37,361 bases of DNA. It comes from Nitrospiria bacterium. Its GTDB lineage: Bacteria; Nitrospirota; UBA9217. The notes under the pieces were generated by a model, which ran no database searches, had not been told where the DNA came from, and was given only the letters and a program-made list of their open reading frames with translations. The translations under genes were made by a program, and so were the position numbers. The stretch lies in the NCBI GenBank assembly GCA_919902495.1, contig CAKKRC010000054.1, forward strand, positions 1 to 37,361, in the 5' to 3' direction. Below, one piece after another: positions 26,199-34,485 of the stretch (its first letter is position 1; each line of letters begins with the position of its first letter).

Positions 26199-26522
26199 TC
26201 ATAGGGCACGCAATTCCTTGCCTCGCAGAATCTTCTTGATAAACGCGATCCGCTTTCTTACTTCAGACAGTTTGTTTCGATACAATGCCCGATCTTTCTT
26301 GACGGTCTCGTAATAGCGGACATCCTTGCCCATGAGCTTGCCTTTGTACTCGAATCGCACTTTTCCATTTTCCCGGGACAGGAGATAGCAATACTGTCGT
26401 CCCTTGACATACTTCTTCACCAGAACGCCGCGGGGCAGCCCGGCCAGGGACTTTTCATGGTCTTTCTCGGCAAGCACCGCCTTCTTGAGTTCGTCTTCCA
26501 GAACGCCTTTGATAATCTTCAT
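26199..26522 (-). CDS. Small hypothetical basic protein (107 residues)
   Basis: The product starts at the ATG at 26522 (a GTG two codons upstream is possible; neither has a good ribosome site). It is lysine- and arginine-rich, with LPRGVLVKKYVKGRQYCYLL and VRFEYKGKL, resembling a short beta-strand domain of the KGxxYxYL type that I have seen in many small uncharacterised proteins, then a basic helix YRNKLSEVRKRIAFIKKIL. No named family is assigned. Its transcript would begin within the palindromic repeat described at 26536-26577, whose sigma-70-like promoter is the best in the window, so leader and operator overlap. It probably binds nucleic acid, but that is a guess. Confidence 0.6.
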   Translation of the reverse strand: MKIIKGVLEDELKKAVLAEKDHEKSLAGLPRGVLVKKYVKGRQYCYLLSRENGKVRFEYKGKLMGKDVRYYETVKKDRALYRNKLSEVRKRIAFIKKILRGKELRAL

Positions 26523-26535
26523 AGGCACCTATGCC

Positions 26536-26577
26536 GTTACCATACAATAGCGCGATTATACTGAGATGTATGGTAAC
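26536..26577 (-). repeat. Palindromic promoter-operator repeat, copy 1
   Basis: Arms GTTACCATACA (26536-26546) and TGTATGGTAAC (26567-26577) are perfect complements with a 20-base gap. It lies directly before the gene starting at 26522 and directly after the end of the DUF6933-like gene (26580). Confidence 0.85.
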
Positions 26578-26583
26578 CGTCAA
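26555..26583 (-). promoter_or_regulatory. Sigma-70-type promoter inside repeat copy 1
   Basis: Read on the minus strand: TTGACG (26583-26578), a 17-base spacer and TATAAT (26560-26555), matching the sigma-70 consensus at 11 of 12 positions. One palindrome arm fills most of the spacer and the other lies just past the likely transcription start, so a protein bound to the arms would cover the promoter. Confidence 0.65.
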
Positions 26584-27152
26584 GGAAGTATCTGCGCTTT
26601 CGATTTTGAAAATGTCATCGTGAAAGGATCGACGAGTTCGCGAACCTTATCGGTCCTGCCGAAGAGCTCGTATACCTTTTCGACGGCATAATGGTACTTA
26701 AGCGCACCCATGGGAACGCGGTTGAGCATCATGTTCACCCTGAGCATGTCGGCCTTTTCCAGGCCGCCGGCCCGGCTGATGAGGAACTCGACCTGGTTCA
26801 CGAGATCGTTCATGGAGCCGAGCACGCTTCGGTTCGATGTCGGCGCAACAGCTATTTCGCTGTACTCATCCAGCGCTTTGAGGATTTCCCCCTGCCTCAG
26901 GCCTTCTACGGCAAGTTGAGCATTCAGGTTCATGAGAAAGAGATCGTGAACATCATCCTTCTTCTTCACTCCCGGCACAAGGAACGAGTAGAGCGTGCGA
27001 TCGTTCGTGAAGAGGATGCACTTTCTGCGTTCGATCCTGATCAGGTTCGCGTGCCAGGGGCCAAGAACACCGGCCGGATGCCCGGCCGGCATTTTGCTGC
27101 CGAGCGCCCCGAGCTCATTCAACAGTTTCTTCGTACAATGGATGATCTGCAT
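26580..27152 (-). CDS. DUF6933-like protein
   Basis: The 190-residue protein starts MQIIHCTKKLLNELG and has GPWHANLIRIERRKCILFTNDRTLYSFLVPG, then NRSVLGSMNDLVNQVEF. The HCTKKL start, the WHANL..RRKC(I/V)LF stretch and the RSVL..SMND motif are those of DUF6933, a small cytoplasmic family of unknown function. It lacks a clear ribosome site. Its likely promoter lies in repeat copy 2, about 135 bases upstream, beyond a short frame interrupted by a run of ten C. Its stop codon overlaps the outer edge of repeat copy 1, so the two genes and repeats are packed. Confidence 0.7.
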   Translation of the reverse strand: MQIIHCTKKLLNELGALGSKMPAGHPAGVLGPWHANLIRIERRKCILFTNDRTLYSFLVPGVKKKDDVHDLFLMNLNAQLAVEGLRQGEILKALDEYSEIAVAPTSNRSVLGSMNDLVNQVEFLISRAGGLEKADMLRVNMMLNRVPMGALKYHYAVEKVYELFGRTDKVRELVDPFTMTFSKSKAQILP

Positions 27153-27207
27153 GGCTTTTGCTGTTTCTACGGGATCGCAAGTAGGAACTTCTTGTACTCG
27201 CTGATGA

Positions 27208-27217
27208 CCCCCCCCCC
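27208..27217. repeat. Homopolymer run of ten C (G on the minus strand)
   Basis: The run lies in a short minus-strand frame starting MAIDKAVGG. With one more G the frame would continue VISEYKKFLLAIP and stop 20 bases before the DUF6933-like ATG; with ten it stays open in another frame. It could be a slippage site or a sequencing error. Confidence 0.7.
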
Positions 27218-27287
27218 ACCGCCTTGTCGATCGCCATTACGCAGCAACCCCGCTTCTTTCCTCAGACCTGAAGAAACAACCTTCGCG

Positions 27288-27329
27288 GTTACCATACAAT
27301 ATAGGCATTACTGCTCTCTGTATGGTAAC
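27288..27329 (-). repeat. Palindromic promoter-operator repeat, copy 2
   Basis: Arms at 27288-27298 and 27319-27329, identical to copy 1, with the same 20-base gap. On the minus strand TTGGCC, 17 bases, AGTAAT is a weak promoter at the place of the copy-1 promoter. The tail toward 27225 is shared with copy 5. Confidence 0.85.
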
Positions 27330-27541
27330 GGCCAAGGAAGGTTTATACGTTCACTCCATGATGGAAACATGCGGGCCATTTGTAGTTCTCCGTCACCAGG
27401 CTCTATTACTTATATTGCGGCTTTGTGCTGTCATCGGAAAGCATTATGACGAATGACCCTAACGCTGTCTCTTCTTGCCTATCACCATTACGGGACACCC
27501 TCCTCACTTCACTACTCAGAGCTCAAGCGACAGCCTTCGCG

Positions 27542-27588
27542 GTTACCATACCATACACGTTGGCATTATTCGCAGTCTGTATGGTAAC
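27542..27588 (-). repeat. Palindromic promoter-operator repeat, copy 3
   Basis: The left arm has a duplicated CCATA (27542-27557); the right arm (27578-27588) is intact and the inner gap is again 20 bases. TTGGCC and AATAAT boxes on the minus strand are 18 bases apart. Confidence 0.85.
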
Positions 27589-27707
27589 GGCCAAGAGATG
27601 TTTATCGGTTCGTATTTTCATCATTACGATGGTATTTCATTGGTTGACCCGGTCCGACCCCGATATGCTTGGCCTAGCAGATCTGAATCACCATGTGGAC
27701 ACAATCC

Positions 27708-27965
27708 TTATTCGGGAAGTTTCGGCAAGTTGTTCAACGTTTTGACGTACCGGTCGTGATTGAAGGGCTCGTCCCTTTTCAGAATATAATATGTCTCCGC
27801 GGCGATCGCGGCCCCTATCAAGTCTTTCGCCTCTGCTTCCGAATGCCCCTCCTGAAGCAGCCGTTCATAGGTCTGACGGGTCTCCGGCGGCTCGTTGTCG
27901 CGAAGCTGGTTCTCCACCGCTTCAAGGAATGCGGCGCGAAGGCGGGGATTGAACTTCTCAGGCAT
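27708..27965 (-). CDS. Conserved hypothetical protein (85 residues)
   Basis: From the ATG at 27965, with GGAGG five bases upstream, the product reads MPEKFNPRLRAAFLEAVENQ and continues with NEPPETRQTYERLLQEGHSEAEAKDLIGAAIAAETYYILKRDEPF. This helical sequence (NPRLR..L.VVENQLRDN.PPETR) belongs to a widespread small-protein family that I recognise but cannot name. Repeat copy 4 ends 26 bases before the ATG, so its promoter should drive this gene. Of the genes in the array it has the best ribosome site. Confidence 0.7.
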   Translation of the reverse strand: MPEKFNPRLRAAFLEAVENQLRDNEPPETRQTYERLLQEGHSEAEAKDLIGAAIAAETYYILKRDEPFNHDRYVKTLNNLPKLPE

Positions 27966-27990
27966 GGCATCCTCCGGAACTTCCCGGCCG

Positions 27991-28032
27991 GTTACCATAC
28001 ACGTAGGCATTATTCGCAGTCTGTATGGTAAC
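27991..28032 (-). repeat. Palindromic promoter-operator repeat, copy 4
   Basis: Perfect arms (27991-28001 and 28022-28032), 20-base gap, minus-strand TTGGCC and AATAAT boxes 18 bases apart. It is immediately upstream of the 85-residue gene. Confidence 0.88.
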
Positions 28033-28097
28033 GGCCAAGGGACACTTATCGGTCAGCATGTTCATCTTTTATGATCGTATATTAAGTGGTTGGCCTG

Positions 28098-28220
28098 GTC
28101 CGGCCCGACCAAGGTCAGGTCCAGCTGCGAGGTCCTGACCGCGCCGTCCGTCCCGAAGAAGACCCCGGCAGGCAGCACTGTCTCGATCAGCCCCGTCCGG
28201 GTGACCTGCGCCGATGCCTG
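28098..28220 (-). pseudogene. Duplicated fragment of the DUF3999-like gene
   Basis: These 123 bases align without gaps to 25585-25707 inside the DUF3999-like gene; I count seven differences. The reading frame is kept (QASAQVTRTGLIETVLPAGV and on, then TSQLDLTLVGP) in a 70-codon ORF (28062-28274), but the rest of the gene is missing and no good ribosome site is present. It lies between repeat copies 4 and 5, so it seems to have been copied into the array. Confidence 0.85.
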
Positions 28221-28307
28221 GATGAACCTCCCCGCAATTACCATGTCGATCACCCATACGCAGCCCGGCTTCACTCCTCAGACCTGAAGAAACAGCCTTC
28301 TAACGCG

Positions 28308-28349
28308 GTTACCATACACACAAGCATTATTCGCTGTCTGTATGGTAAC
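28308..28349 (-). repeat. Palindromic promoter-operator repeat, copy 5
   Basis: Perfect arms (28308-28318 and 28339-28349) and a 20-base gap; minus-strand TTGGCC and AATAAT boxes. The tail toward about 28240 matches that of copy 2 (TGTTTCTTCAGGTCTGAGGA on the minus strand). Confidence 0.88.
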
Positions 28350-28468
28350 GGCCAAGGGAAGTCTATACGTTCGCTTCCGGGACCATCAGACCATGACTGA
28401 TACTCGGGGAGCGCGAATTGAAACGTCCCTTCCTCGACCCTAGGAGGTCAACATCAAATCGCAAAATT

Positions 28469-29095
28469 CTATTTGCTCTCAGAGGTTAATCGCGCGTTTA
28501 TTCTCTCCATAAACACGGCTGTTTCTGCTGGATGAGTAATTGCCAGCAAATGGCCTGCCTCTTCAACTATCTCGCATCCAGATGTCGGACACGGAATGAC
28601 GTGATCTTTTTTTCCATGAAGACGAACTATCTTTTCAGCCGGACCGTGATAGCCATCCCATGAAGGCAGATACGCGCACATCGCCCTTATGAATTCAGGA
28701 TCCGCGTCGGCAAACATGGTACTCACCAGACTTCGATGCTTTCCGACGAGAGCCTGAATTATCGCTACAGGCGCTGCGCTAGCGAGCGGAGACAGCAGCG
28801 AAAGCATCGGCTGAACTTCCTTTCGGTTTGCGGCACTGCCGAGCAGAACGACTGATTTAAGATTCAGCAGTTGGGCGATCTCAAGAGCAATCATGCCCCC
28901 GAGGGAAGATCCACCCACAACGTCATCAGCGCCGATATCGTTTTCATTGATGACTCTCCGGGCCACGTCTGCGTACGTTTTCTCACCGCGATATTCAGGC
29001 CAGTTGAGATAGTTGACTTTCAACCCCAACTTATGCTTCAGCCCGTTGTACATGGCATCTGTTGCGCCCATTCCGGGCAGTAAGAACCATCTCAT
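28469..29095 (-). CDS. Small alpha/beta hydrolase
   Basis: The 208-residue protein starts MRWFLLPGMGATDAMY and has the nucleophile elbow GGSSLGG (Ser64), an acid at Asp164 (HGKKDHVIP) and the catalytic His182 (EAGHLLAITHP). It has no signal peptide, so it is cytoplasmic; ester or thioester hydrolysis is likely, with substrate unknown. The length is short for the fold but complete. It has no clear ribosome site. It lies between the repeat array and the Wadjet genes, on the same strand, 228 bases after jetD. Confidence 0.8.
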   Translation of the reverse strand: MRWFLLPGMGATDAMYNGLKHKLGLKVNYLNWPEYRGEKTYADVARRVINENDIGADDVVGGSSLGGMIALEIAQLLNLKSVVLLGSAANRKEVQPMLSLLSPLASAAPVAIIQALVGKHRSLVSTMFADADPEFIRAMCAYLPSWDGYHGPAEKIVRLHGKKDHVIPCPTSGCEIVEEAGHLLAITHPAETAVFMERINARLTSESK

Positions 29096-29188
29096 GATGA
29101 CTCAGCGTCCTTTTCCAACTCCGGCTTGGGTCAACTGCATGGAAAATTTCTCATCGTAAATCGAAAATTCAAGGGGAAAGACTTGACC

Positions 29189-29219
29189 CTATTGTTCCCT
29201 ATTGTTCCTCTATTGTTCC
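29189..29219. repeat. Triplicate of CTATTGTTCC
   Basis: Three copies of the decamer follow each other at 10 and 11 bases, in the gap between the hydrolase and jetD. This is probably a small slippage expansion. Confidence 0.7.
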
Positions 29220-29323
29220 TTTCTTCGAACCATATTGTGTTGTGATTGTGAGGAGCCACGTCTGCGAGCTTGCTCTGCACAATTGAAGCAGCGGAAGCAA
29301 ACCCGCATCTAAAGCCTATAGAG

Positions 29324-30487
29324 TTAGATCAAACTCTTTATGGTTTCCCAAGCACGCTGCCAGGGAATACGCTCCTGTTCCAGCCGGACATAATCCCCCA
29401 ACTTATTGCTCAAAATGCTTTCGTAGGCCTCTTGCTCTTCTGGTGCCAAGAGTGACAGTGTCGCCCGTTTAGGATCCTTATCGTGCGACCAGAGATCTTC
29501 GTGGTCAGTCAGCGTTTTCAAATCCATCAGAAAAGATTTTACATGGGGGTGATATGTCCGTAACCTGTTCAAAATGGCAAACCCGGCCGTATCCAGATCA
29601 CCCCAGTAGAAACACGGAACATGTCTAAGCCACGAGATGTCTCTATAAATGTCCACCGCGTTGCCCATACGCATGAAAACAACCGCGCCAGGGATATCTC
29701 CAAAGGCCAATCCGTTCTGTAAATTTTCAACGATAAATACTGCTCTCAGAGAGAGCTCTAACGCGGCGAGGTCTTCTACGGGGGTCGCGATGTCTCTCAA
29801 ACCACCAAAATTGGCTCTGATTAAAGTGTCCAGAATACACATACGAACCATTCGGGGCTGCTTCCGGACACCCATTATGTCGAACAGATCGGTTTTCTCG
29901 TCAATGGCGGCCCTGAGACCGCTGAGTAACCCGGTGACGATTGATCTCCTGTTTTCTATCCATTTTGTATCTATTCCGCGAATGGGCAGTTGGCGAATAT
30001 ATAGATGCGATTTCGGATTCTCGAACAACCAGGTGGTCACATTCAGGAGTCGGTCAAAGTCGGTGTCGGAATAGTCCGCGAGATCGTCGTAATACTTCGA
30101 GATCGAGTCGGTCAAAATAGGCCATTTGGTCAAAATCAGGTCTCGCCTTTTTGTTGCACTACTCCACCGCTCCGATTCGCCAATCCACGAGACGACCTGT
30201 TCCGGGTTGTGCATGACAATACGCTCCGGTACTTGTTGAGTGCCGAGAATCTGCCAATGTCTCTCTACCCAGATTACGTCCCCTGCTCCAGTCCACGTGT
30301 GCCAGAATAGCTGCCAAGCTTTAACGTCCTTTACTTGCTCTTGGGCCTCCTTCTCACTTGGAATGCCAAGGCGAAATGAGATGGGCCACTCCCCTTTGCC
30401 ATCCAGCCATATCCGACGGCTGTTGTCATACTTCCGCCGCAACTTTTCGGAGATGTCTTTCTTATCGAGAAGGATATTCTTAGCCAT
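29324..30487 (-). CDS. jetD: Wadjet subunit JetD (DUF3322/DUF2220 nuclease)
   Basis: JetD is the topoisomerase VI-like nuclease that cuts circular plasmid DNA after JetABC has extruded it. The 387-residue product has an N-terminal DUF3322 region and a Toprim-like DUF2220 core: Glu254 in FIVENLQNG, then Asp297 and Asp299 in YWGDLDTAG. This is the expected acidic triad. A normal length and intact motifs suggest function. The ATG at 30487 overlaps the jetC stop by eight bases. It is the last gene of the operon. Confidence 0.94.
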   Translation of the reverse strand: MAKNILLDKKDISEKLRRKYDNSRRIWLDGKGEWPISFRLGIPSEKEAQEQVKDVKAWQLFWHTWTGAGDVIWVERHWQILGTQQVPERIVMHNPEQVVSWIGESERWSSATKRRDLILTKWPILTDSISKYYDDLADYSDTDFDRLLNVTTWLFENPKSHLYIRQLPIRGIDTKWIENRRSIVTGLLSGLRAAIDEKTDLFDIMGVRKQPRMVRMCILDTLIRANFGGLRDIATPVEDLAALELSLRAVFIVENLQNGLAFGDIPGAVVFMRMGNAVDIYRDISWLRHVPCFYWGDLDTAGFAILNRLRTYHPHVKSFLMDLKTLTDHEDLWSHDKDPKRATLSLLAPEEQEAYESILSNKLGDYVRLEQERIPWQRAWETIKSLI

Positions 30488-33400
30488 GGATTAGAGTGCC
30501 TAACGGGACATCAAGCTTTTTCAGTTCTTCATTGTATGAAATCTGAAGCGCGCTAGAGTACTTCTGCTCCTCGATGTCGATGACTGTTGCTCCGCCAATA
30601 TAGGGCTCAATGGTCATCACGCCCTTGCCAGGTGTTGCAAGGACAAGCTGGAAGCCAAATGTCATAAATATGTTGATGATTGCTTCCATGTAATTAGAGT
30701 CGGAATTGGCTAGAGCCTCATCAATGATTATCGGCGAATACATAGGTAGTTCGCTGTCCTCGCCACCAAGCTGGTAGCGAAGCGCCGCAGCGACGCAGGT
30801 AGCGGATAATTTCTCTCTCTGACCACCGGACTTGCCCGTGCCGGCGCGGTGAACTTGGATCTCCTGTTTAGTTGACAGGTCATATTCTTTACCGATGAAT
30901 TCGACGTGTTGTCTCACGTCGAGGACCTGGTTTTTCCACAGGATGTCTGCTTTATCTTCGGACTTGAGGCGCGTGACCAGATTCTTGAAAATGAGGAAGC
31001 GTTTTTCAGCATCCTCCCGTGTAGTCAGCCAGCTCTTGTCCAACGCCTTTGATATTTCAGCCTGAAATTCCCTGATCTGCGGCAAATGGCGGTCGTTTAC
31101 AACAATCTTCAAGTAGGTGTCGGGGTTGTAGGGCGCTGTTTCCAAAACCGAGTTCACCTCCTCCATCCGAACTCGGATAAGCTTTCGTCCCTCCTTAATG
31201 TGATTGCTCAGGGCAGAGATGTTATTTTCGCTCTGTTCCTCGAGCATCTTGAAGAATTTGTCCTCTACTTTCGGCAAACCATCCTTTCTGAGTTTGTCCA
31301 GAATGTTCATGAAGTCTGAGGCGTACCCGATTTCGGCTTTAAGATCACCGCGGAACCGGCTGAACTCCCGGAGAAAGTCGTTAAAAGACTTTTCCATGGC
31401 TCCTTTGAGTTCCGCCTGGTCCTCCGTAAGGGTCAGGATCTCATTCTTGATCTGTCCGCTGACCTTGCCGGTTACGTTGTCTAGCGTCGAAAGAGTCAGC
31501 CTATCACGAACAGCAGTGAACCGTTCGGCGAGAGCTTCTTCCTTATCTGCAGAGAGCGGCATTGCCGAGATATCGCTGACAACGCGCGTGAGTCGGATTT
31601 CTAGCGAGGCAAACTCTTTGGCGATCGCTATACGGCTGGCTTTGATATTATTCAGGTTTGTTTCCTCGCTGGCACGTTTCTCCTTTGACTGACGAATCTT
31701 ATCCTCAAGTTCTTTGAGGGTCGTGCTAGAAGCAGCGCGCAGTTCATCTCGCGTTTGCATAAGGGCTCTCACGCGTTCGTACGAACTTATGATGTCCACT
31801 TCCTCCCAGGAGATGTTCACAAGTGCCTGACAGCCAAGGATTCGTTCCTGAAGGGTCTCCAAATTTCGCTTAAGCTGACCCTTCTGTTTGGCGAGATCAG
31901 CGATTTCCCGGTCGAGTGTTTTCAGCGCCCCTTCGTACAGCCTCTTCTTGCCCGTATTGTCTGAACCGAGAACCCATGCCAGCTGATCATCAATGCGTTT
32001 TCGGTCATCCTTGACATGTTTATTTTCACCCTGCTTTATCTGCCCTTCTTTAGTCAACGAATATTCGGCGGCGCGAAATTCGCTCATATCGGTTGCGCAG
32101 ACATAGTCAAACCGTTTTGCGAGTTCCGACTTTAACCACGGCTTATGAATATTTTCCTTGATGGTCAACTTGCTTATGACAGACCTGCTGTCGAGTTCCC
32201 TTGAAAAAGTGACTCCATGGGAGAGCGCACGATAATAGACGATCTGACCGGCCAAGAACGTCCTATTGATGTAATCCGAAACCTTTCGATAGAGATCCTC
32301 GCTGACGAGGATGGATAAAGCAAAGCCCCTGAGCAGGCGTTCAATTGCCCCATGCCAATCGGCGGCTTCTTTCCGTACTTCAATCAGTTCGCCGATGAAT
32401 GGCAGGCTATCCTCCGGGAGGTTGAGGGCGGCCACAATTTGGTCTCGGAGTCGCAGCACACGAGGGTCAATGTTTGACTGGGACCGTTTCAGGGCGTCAA
32501 GTTCTGAGATAATCCCTGAGCGTTCCTTCGTCTTTTCCGCCCATGTATTCATCACGGAGACGAGGGTCTCGTTGTCTTTGTCAAAAATGCTTTTTCTTGT
32601 GTCCAGCACCTCCTTCGCCTCGGCGATAAGCTGCGCATAGTCTTGGGAAGTATCTGGAAATTTCCGTCCGAACTTTACACAAGCTTCTTCGGCCTGTCGT
32701 TTTTTGATTGCGCGCTGGTCCCTCTCCTTTTCGGCATTCCTGATCGCCTGCTCGAGTTCTTGGATTTTGGCTCCACCCTTGGCACGGTGCTCTTCCTCGT
32801 AAAGAACAACCTGCCTGTAGATGTCATCGACGACCTGCTGCTGTTGAGCCTCCTGCCCTGCAAGCCCGGTGTCCTGGGTTTTCAGCTGCTCGATGCACTC
32901 TTCAATTAGCCGCTTTTCTTGGCGGACTTTATATGCGTCGGTTGCCGTTTCCAGCGAAGATAAACGTACGAGTTCCTGCTGGTTGTCGATATATTTACTG
33001 TAGGCATCTTCCGATGGGGTAAGATGCTCGATCTGTCGGCGGGCATCGACCACTTCGGTATGGGCGGACTCCAACTCCAAGAACCCATCTACGAGCCGTT
33101 CCGATACTTCGTACGTCTCTGGTTTATCGAGCATAAACTCCCGGAGGAATCCATTAAGGTCCTTTGCACCGAGGTCTTTAATGGCAGCGGCTTTCTGAAG
33201 CAGCTTAAGAGCATTTTCAGATCGTATACTGAACTTCTGCATAAAATGCTCAGAGTACTTGCTGAAGTCGTCGAACATCCGAACGTCAGCGAAAGACTGT
33301 TTCAGTTTGCGTACGTCCAGCTGCGGAGGAAAATCCTTGAGCTCCTGACCAATATCAAATGGTCTGTTGGCAACAAAATAGATGTGTCTGATATCCGTCT

Positions 33401-33818
33401 CGCGGAGCGATGCCCCCTTGATGACAAGAACGTGAATGAGGCTGACCGTCTTGCCTTGACGGTTGCTGTACTCGAGAGCGAGAGCTGACCAGGTAGTACT
33501 CGTACGCAGGTACTGTGTAGCAATCTCGCCCTCCTCATTCGATTGTTCGCCCCATGCCCCTCGAATGTAGGACACGAAACTTCTGTCGTGTTTCCCCTTC
33601 TCTCCCTTTATGGCTGCCGCGTTGAATTCCTGCCACTTTTTCGGAACAATAAGGGCTGTGATAGCATCCAGGAGGCTGCTTTTGCCAGAGCCTGACCGGC
33701 CGATTATAAGATGCCCTTTTTCAGAGATGGGGATTGTGTGGAGTCCTTCGAATGTGCCCCAGTTAAAAACCTGCAGTTTCCGCATCCGATATTGTGCGTC
33801 TCGCCAGGTTCTACTCAT
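30480..33818 (-). CDS. jetC: Wadjet subunit JetC (MukB-like SMC ATPase)
   Basis: JetC is the loop-extruding ATPase of Wadjet. I start it at the ATG at 33818, preceded six bases earlier by GGAGAGG (1112 residues); an upstream in-frame ATG at 33836 and TTG at 33839 are less well placed. Walker A is GRSGSGKS (40-47), after the QVFNWGTFEGLHTI strand. Two long coiled-coil arms with a hinge follow (about 230-880). The ABC signature is KSGGQREKLS near 996-1005 and Walker B is IIIDEA near 1030. The ATP-binding motifs are complete. It overlaps jetB by eight bases and jetD by eight. It forms a complex with JetA and JetB in the cytoplasm. Confidence 0.95.
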   Translation of the reverse strand: MSRTWRDAQYRMRKLQVFNWGTFEGLHTIPISEKGHLIIGRSGSGKSSLLDAITALIVPKKWQEFNAAAIKGEKGKHDRSFVSYIRGAWGEQSNEEGEIATQYLRTSTTWSALALEYSNRQGKTVSLIHVLVIKGASLRETDIRHIYFVANRPFDIGQELKDFPPQLDVRKLKQSFADVRMFDDFSKYSEHFMQKFSIRSENALKLLQKAAAIKDLGAKDLNGFLREFMLDKPETYEVSERLVDGFLELESAHTEVVDARRQIEHLTPSEDAYSKYIDNQQELVRLSSLETATDAYKVRQEKRLIEECIEQLKTQDTGLAGQEAQQQQVVDDIYRQVVLYEEEHRAKGGAKIQELEQAIRNAEKERDQRAIKKRQAEEACVKFGRKFPDTSQDYAQLIAEAKEVLDTRKSIFDKDNETLVSVMNTWAEKTKERSGIISELDALKRSQSNIDPRVLRLRDQIVAALNLPEDSLPFIGELIEVRKEAADWHGAIERLLRGFALSILVSEDLYRKVSDYINRTFLAGQIVYYRALSHGVTFSRELDSRSVISKLTIKENIHKPWLKSELAKRFDYVCATDMSEFRAAEYSLTKEGQIKQGENKHVKDDRKRIDDQLAWVLGSDNTGKKRLYEGALKTLDREIADLAKQKGQLKRNLETLQERILGCQALVNISWEEVDIISSYERVRALMQTRDELRAASSTTLKELEDKIRQSKEKRASEETNLNNIKASRIAIAKEFASLEIRLTRVVSDISAMPLSADKEEALAERFTAVRDRLTLSTLDNVTGKVSGQIKNEILTLTEDQAELKGAMEKSFNDFLREFSRFRGDLKAEIGYASDFMNILDKLRKDGLPKVEDKFFKMLEEQSENNISALSNHIKEGRKLIRVRMEEVNSVLETAPYNPDTYLKIVVNDRHLPQIREFQAEISKALDKSWLTTREDAEKRFLIFKNLVTRLKSEDKADILWKNQVLDVRQHVEFIGKEYDLSTKQEIQVHRAGTGKSGGQREKLSATCVAAALRYQLGGEDSELPMYSPIIIDEALANSDSNYMEAIINIFMTFGFQLVLATPGKGVMTIEPYIGGATVIDIEEQKYSSALQISYNEELKKLDVPLGTLIHG

Positions 33819-34485
33819 CTTCGCCCTCTCCGTCATCAACAGACTTATTGTCGGGCACCTGACCGTCTTTCAAGGCGCGATAAACTCGGATCATTGATTC
33901 TGCATTCTCTGGCGTGAAGAGCAATTTCAAAGTGGGCGATATTTCGTATCTGTCGTCGCTACCGCGAATAGCGCTCAATATGCTGAACTTTCTCATGGTA
34001 TCAACAGCGCTGTTGATCTTTTTTTCGAACCCATGATGGTCAGTGTTCCCTGTCGGCTCGTACAGCTTCAGATGGTCCATCATATCTGTCTCTGAAGTAA
34101 TCGCCGGCTCGCCTTTGGATGTGGCTTCGATCAGCAATCGCCTCAGGTAAAGAATAAGCACCGATTGTATAAATGTGATTTCTCTCCGGCGCAAAGTCGT
34201 TGGTGTATCTAAGTCCCCGGTGTCAGCCTTCTTTATAAATGCTACCCCCAACTCCCGATCAAGTTCGAGGGTGAGATATAGTTCCGAAAGCCTGCTGCGA
34301 ATCTCGTCCTCGTATCGAAGAAGGGCTGGCCAGAGGTTGATATTGCGCTTGGCATCGATGGACGGCCCTGCCAGCAAGGCAGCTAATACCGATCGTCCGT
34401 CTTGAGGCAGCCGACCGGTGTCCCCGTGATAGAGTTCAGCGGTCTGGGGTTCGTTATCGCTTGCGTGCGTGTTTTTGTTTACCAT
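33811..34485 (-). CDS. jetB: Wadjet subunit JetB (DUF4194, KITE)
   Basis: JetB is the MukE-like KITE subunit that joins JetA to JetC. The 224-residue product begins at the ATG at 34485, ten bases after AAAGG; the longer open frame lies inside the end of jetA and is not needed. It has winged-helix-like segments (RREITFIQSVLILYLRRLL, DTMRKFSILSAIRGSDDRYEISPTLKLLF) and an acidic tail (DDGEGEDE). It overlaps jetA by 32 bases and jetC by eight. Confidence 0.9.
   Translation of the reverse strand: MVNKNTHASDNEPQTAELYHGDTGRLPQDGRSVLAALLAGPSIDAKRNINLWPALLRYEDEIRSRLSELYLTLELDRELGVAFIKKADTGDLDTPTTLRRREITFIQSVLILYLRRLLIEATSKGEPAITSETDMMDHLKLYEPTGNTDHHGFEKKINSAVDTMRKFSILSAIRGSDDRYEISPTLKLLFTPENAESMIRVYRALKDGQVPDNKSVDDGEGEDE

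Larger units (their letters stand above)
27153..27707. repeat. Non-coding stretch with two palindromic repeats
   Basis: Copies 2 and 3 of the palindromic repeat and their tails fill most of this stretch. No complete gene is visible. On the minus strand, copies 2 and 3 are each followed by related sequence ending in an ATGG(C/T)GAT(C/A)G(A/G)CAAG-like segment. Confidence 0.6.

Noticed and set aside
26536-28349. Integron attC sites
   Set aside because: attC sites open with an RYYYAAC core and end with GTTRRRY. These palindromes begin with GTT and end with AAC, the opposite order, and no integrase gene is seen.
26536-28349. CRISPR array
   Set aside because: The repeats are 250-760 bases apart with genes between them and are palindromes with a fixed gap, not direct repeats with short spacers.
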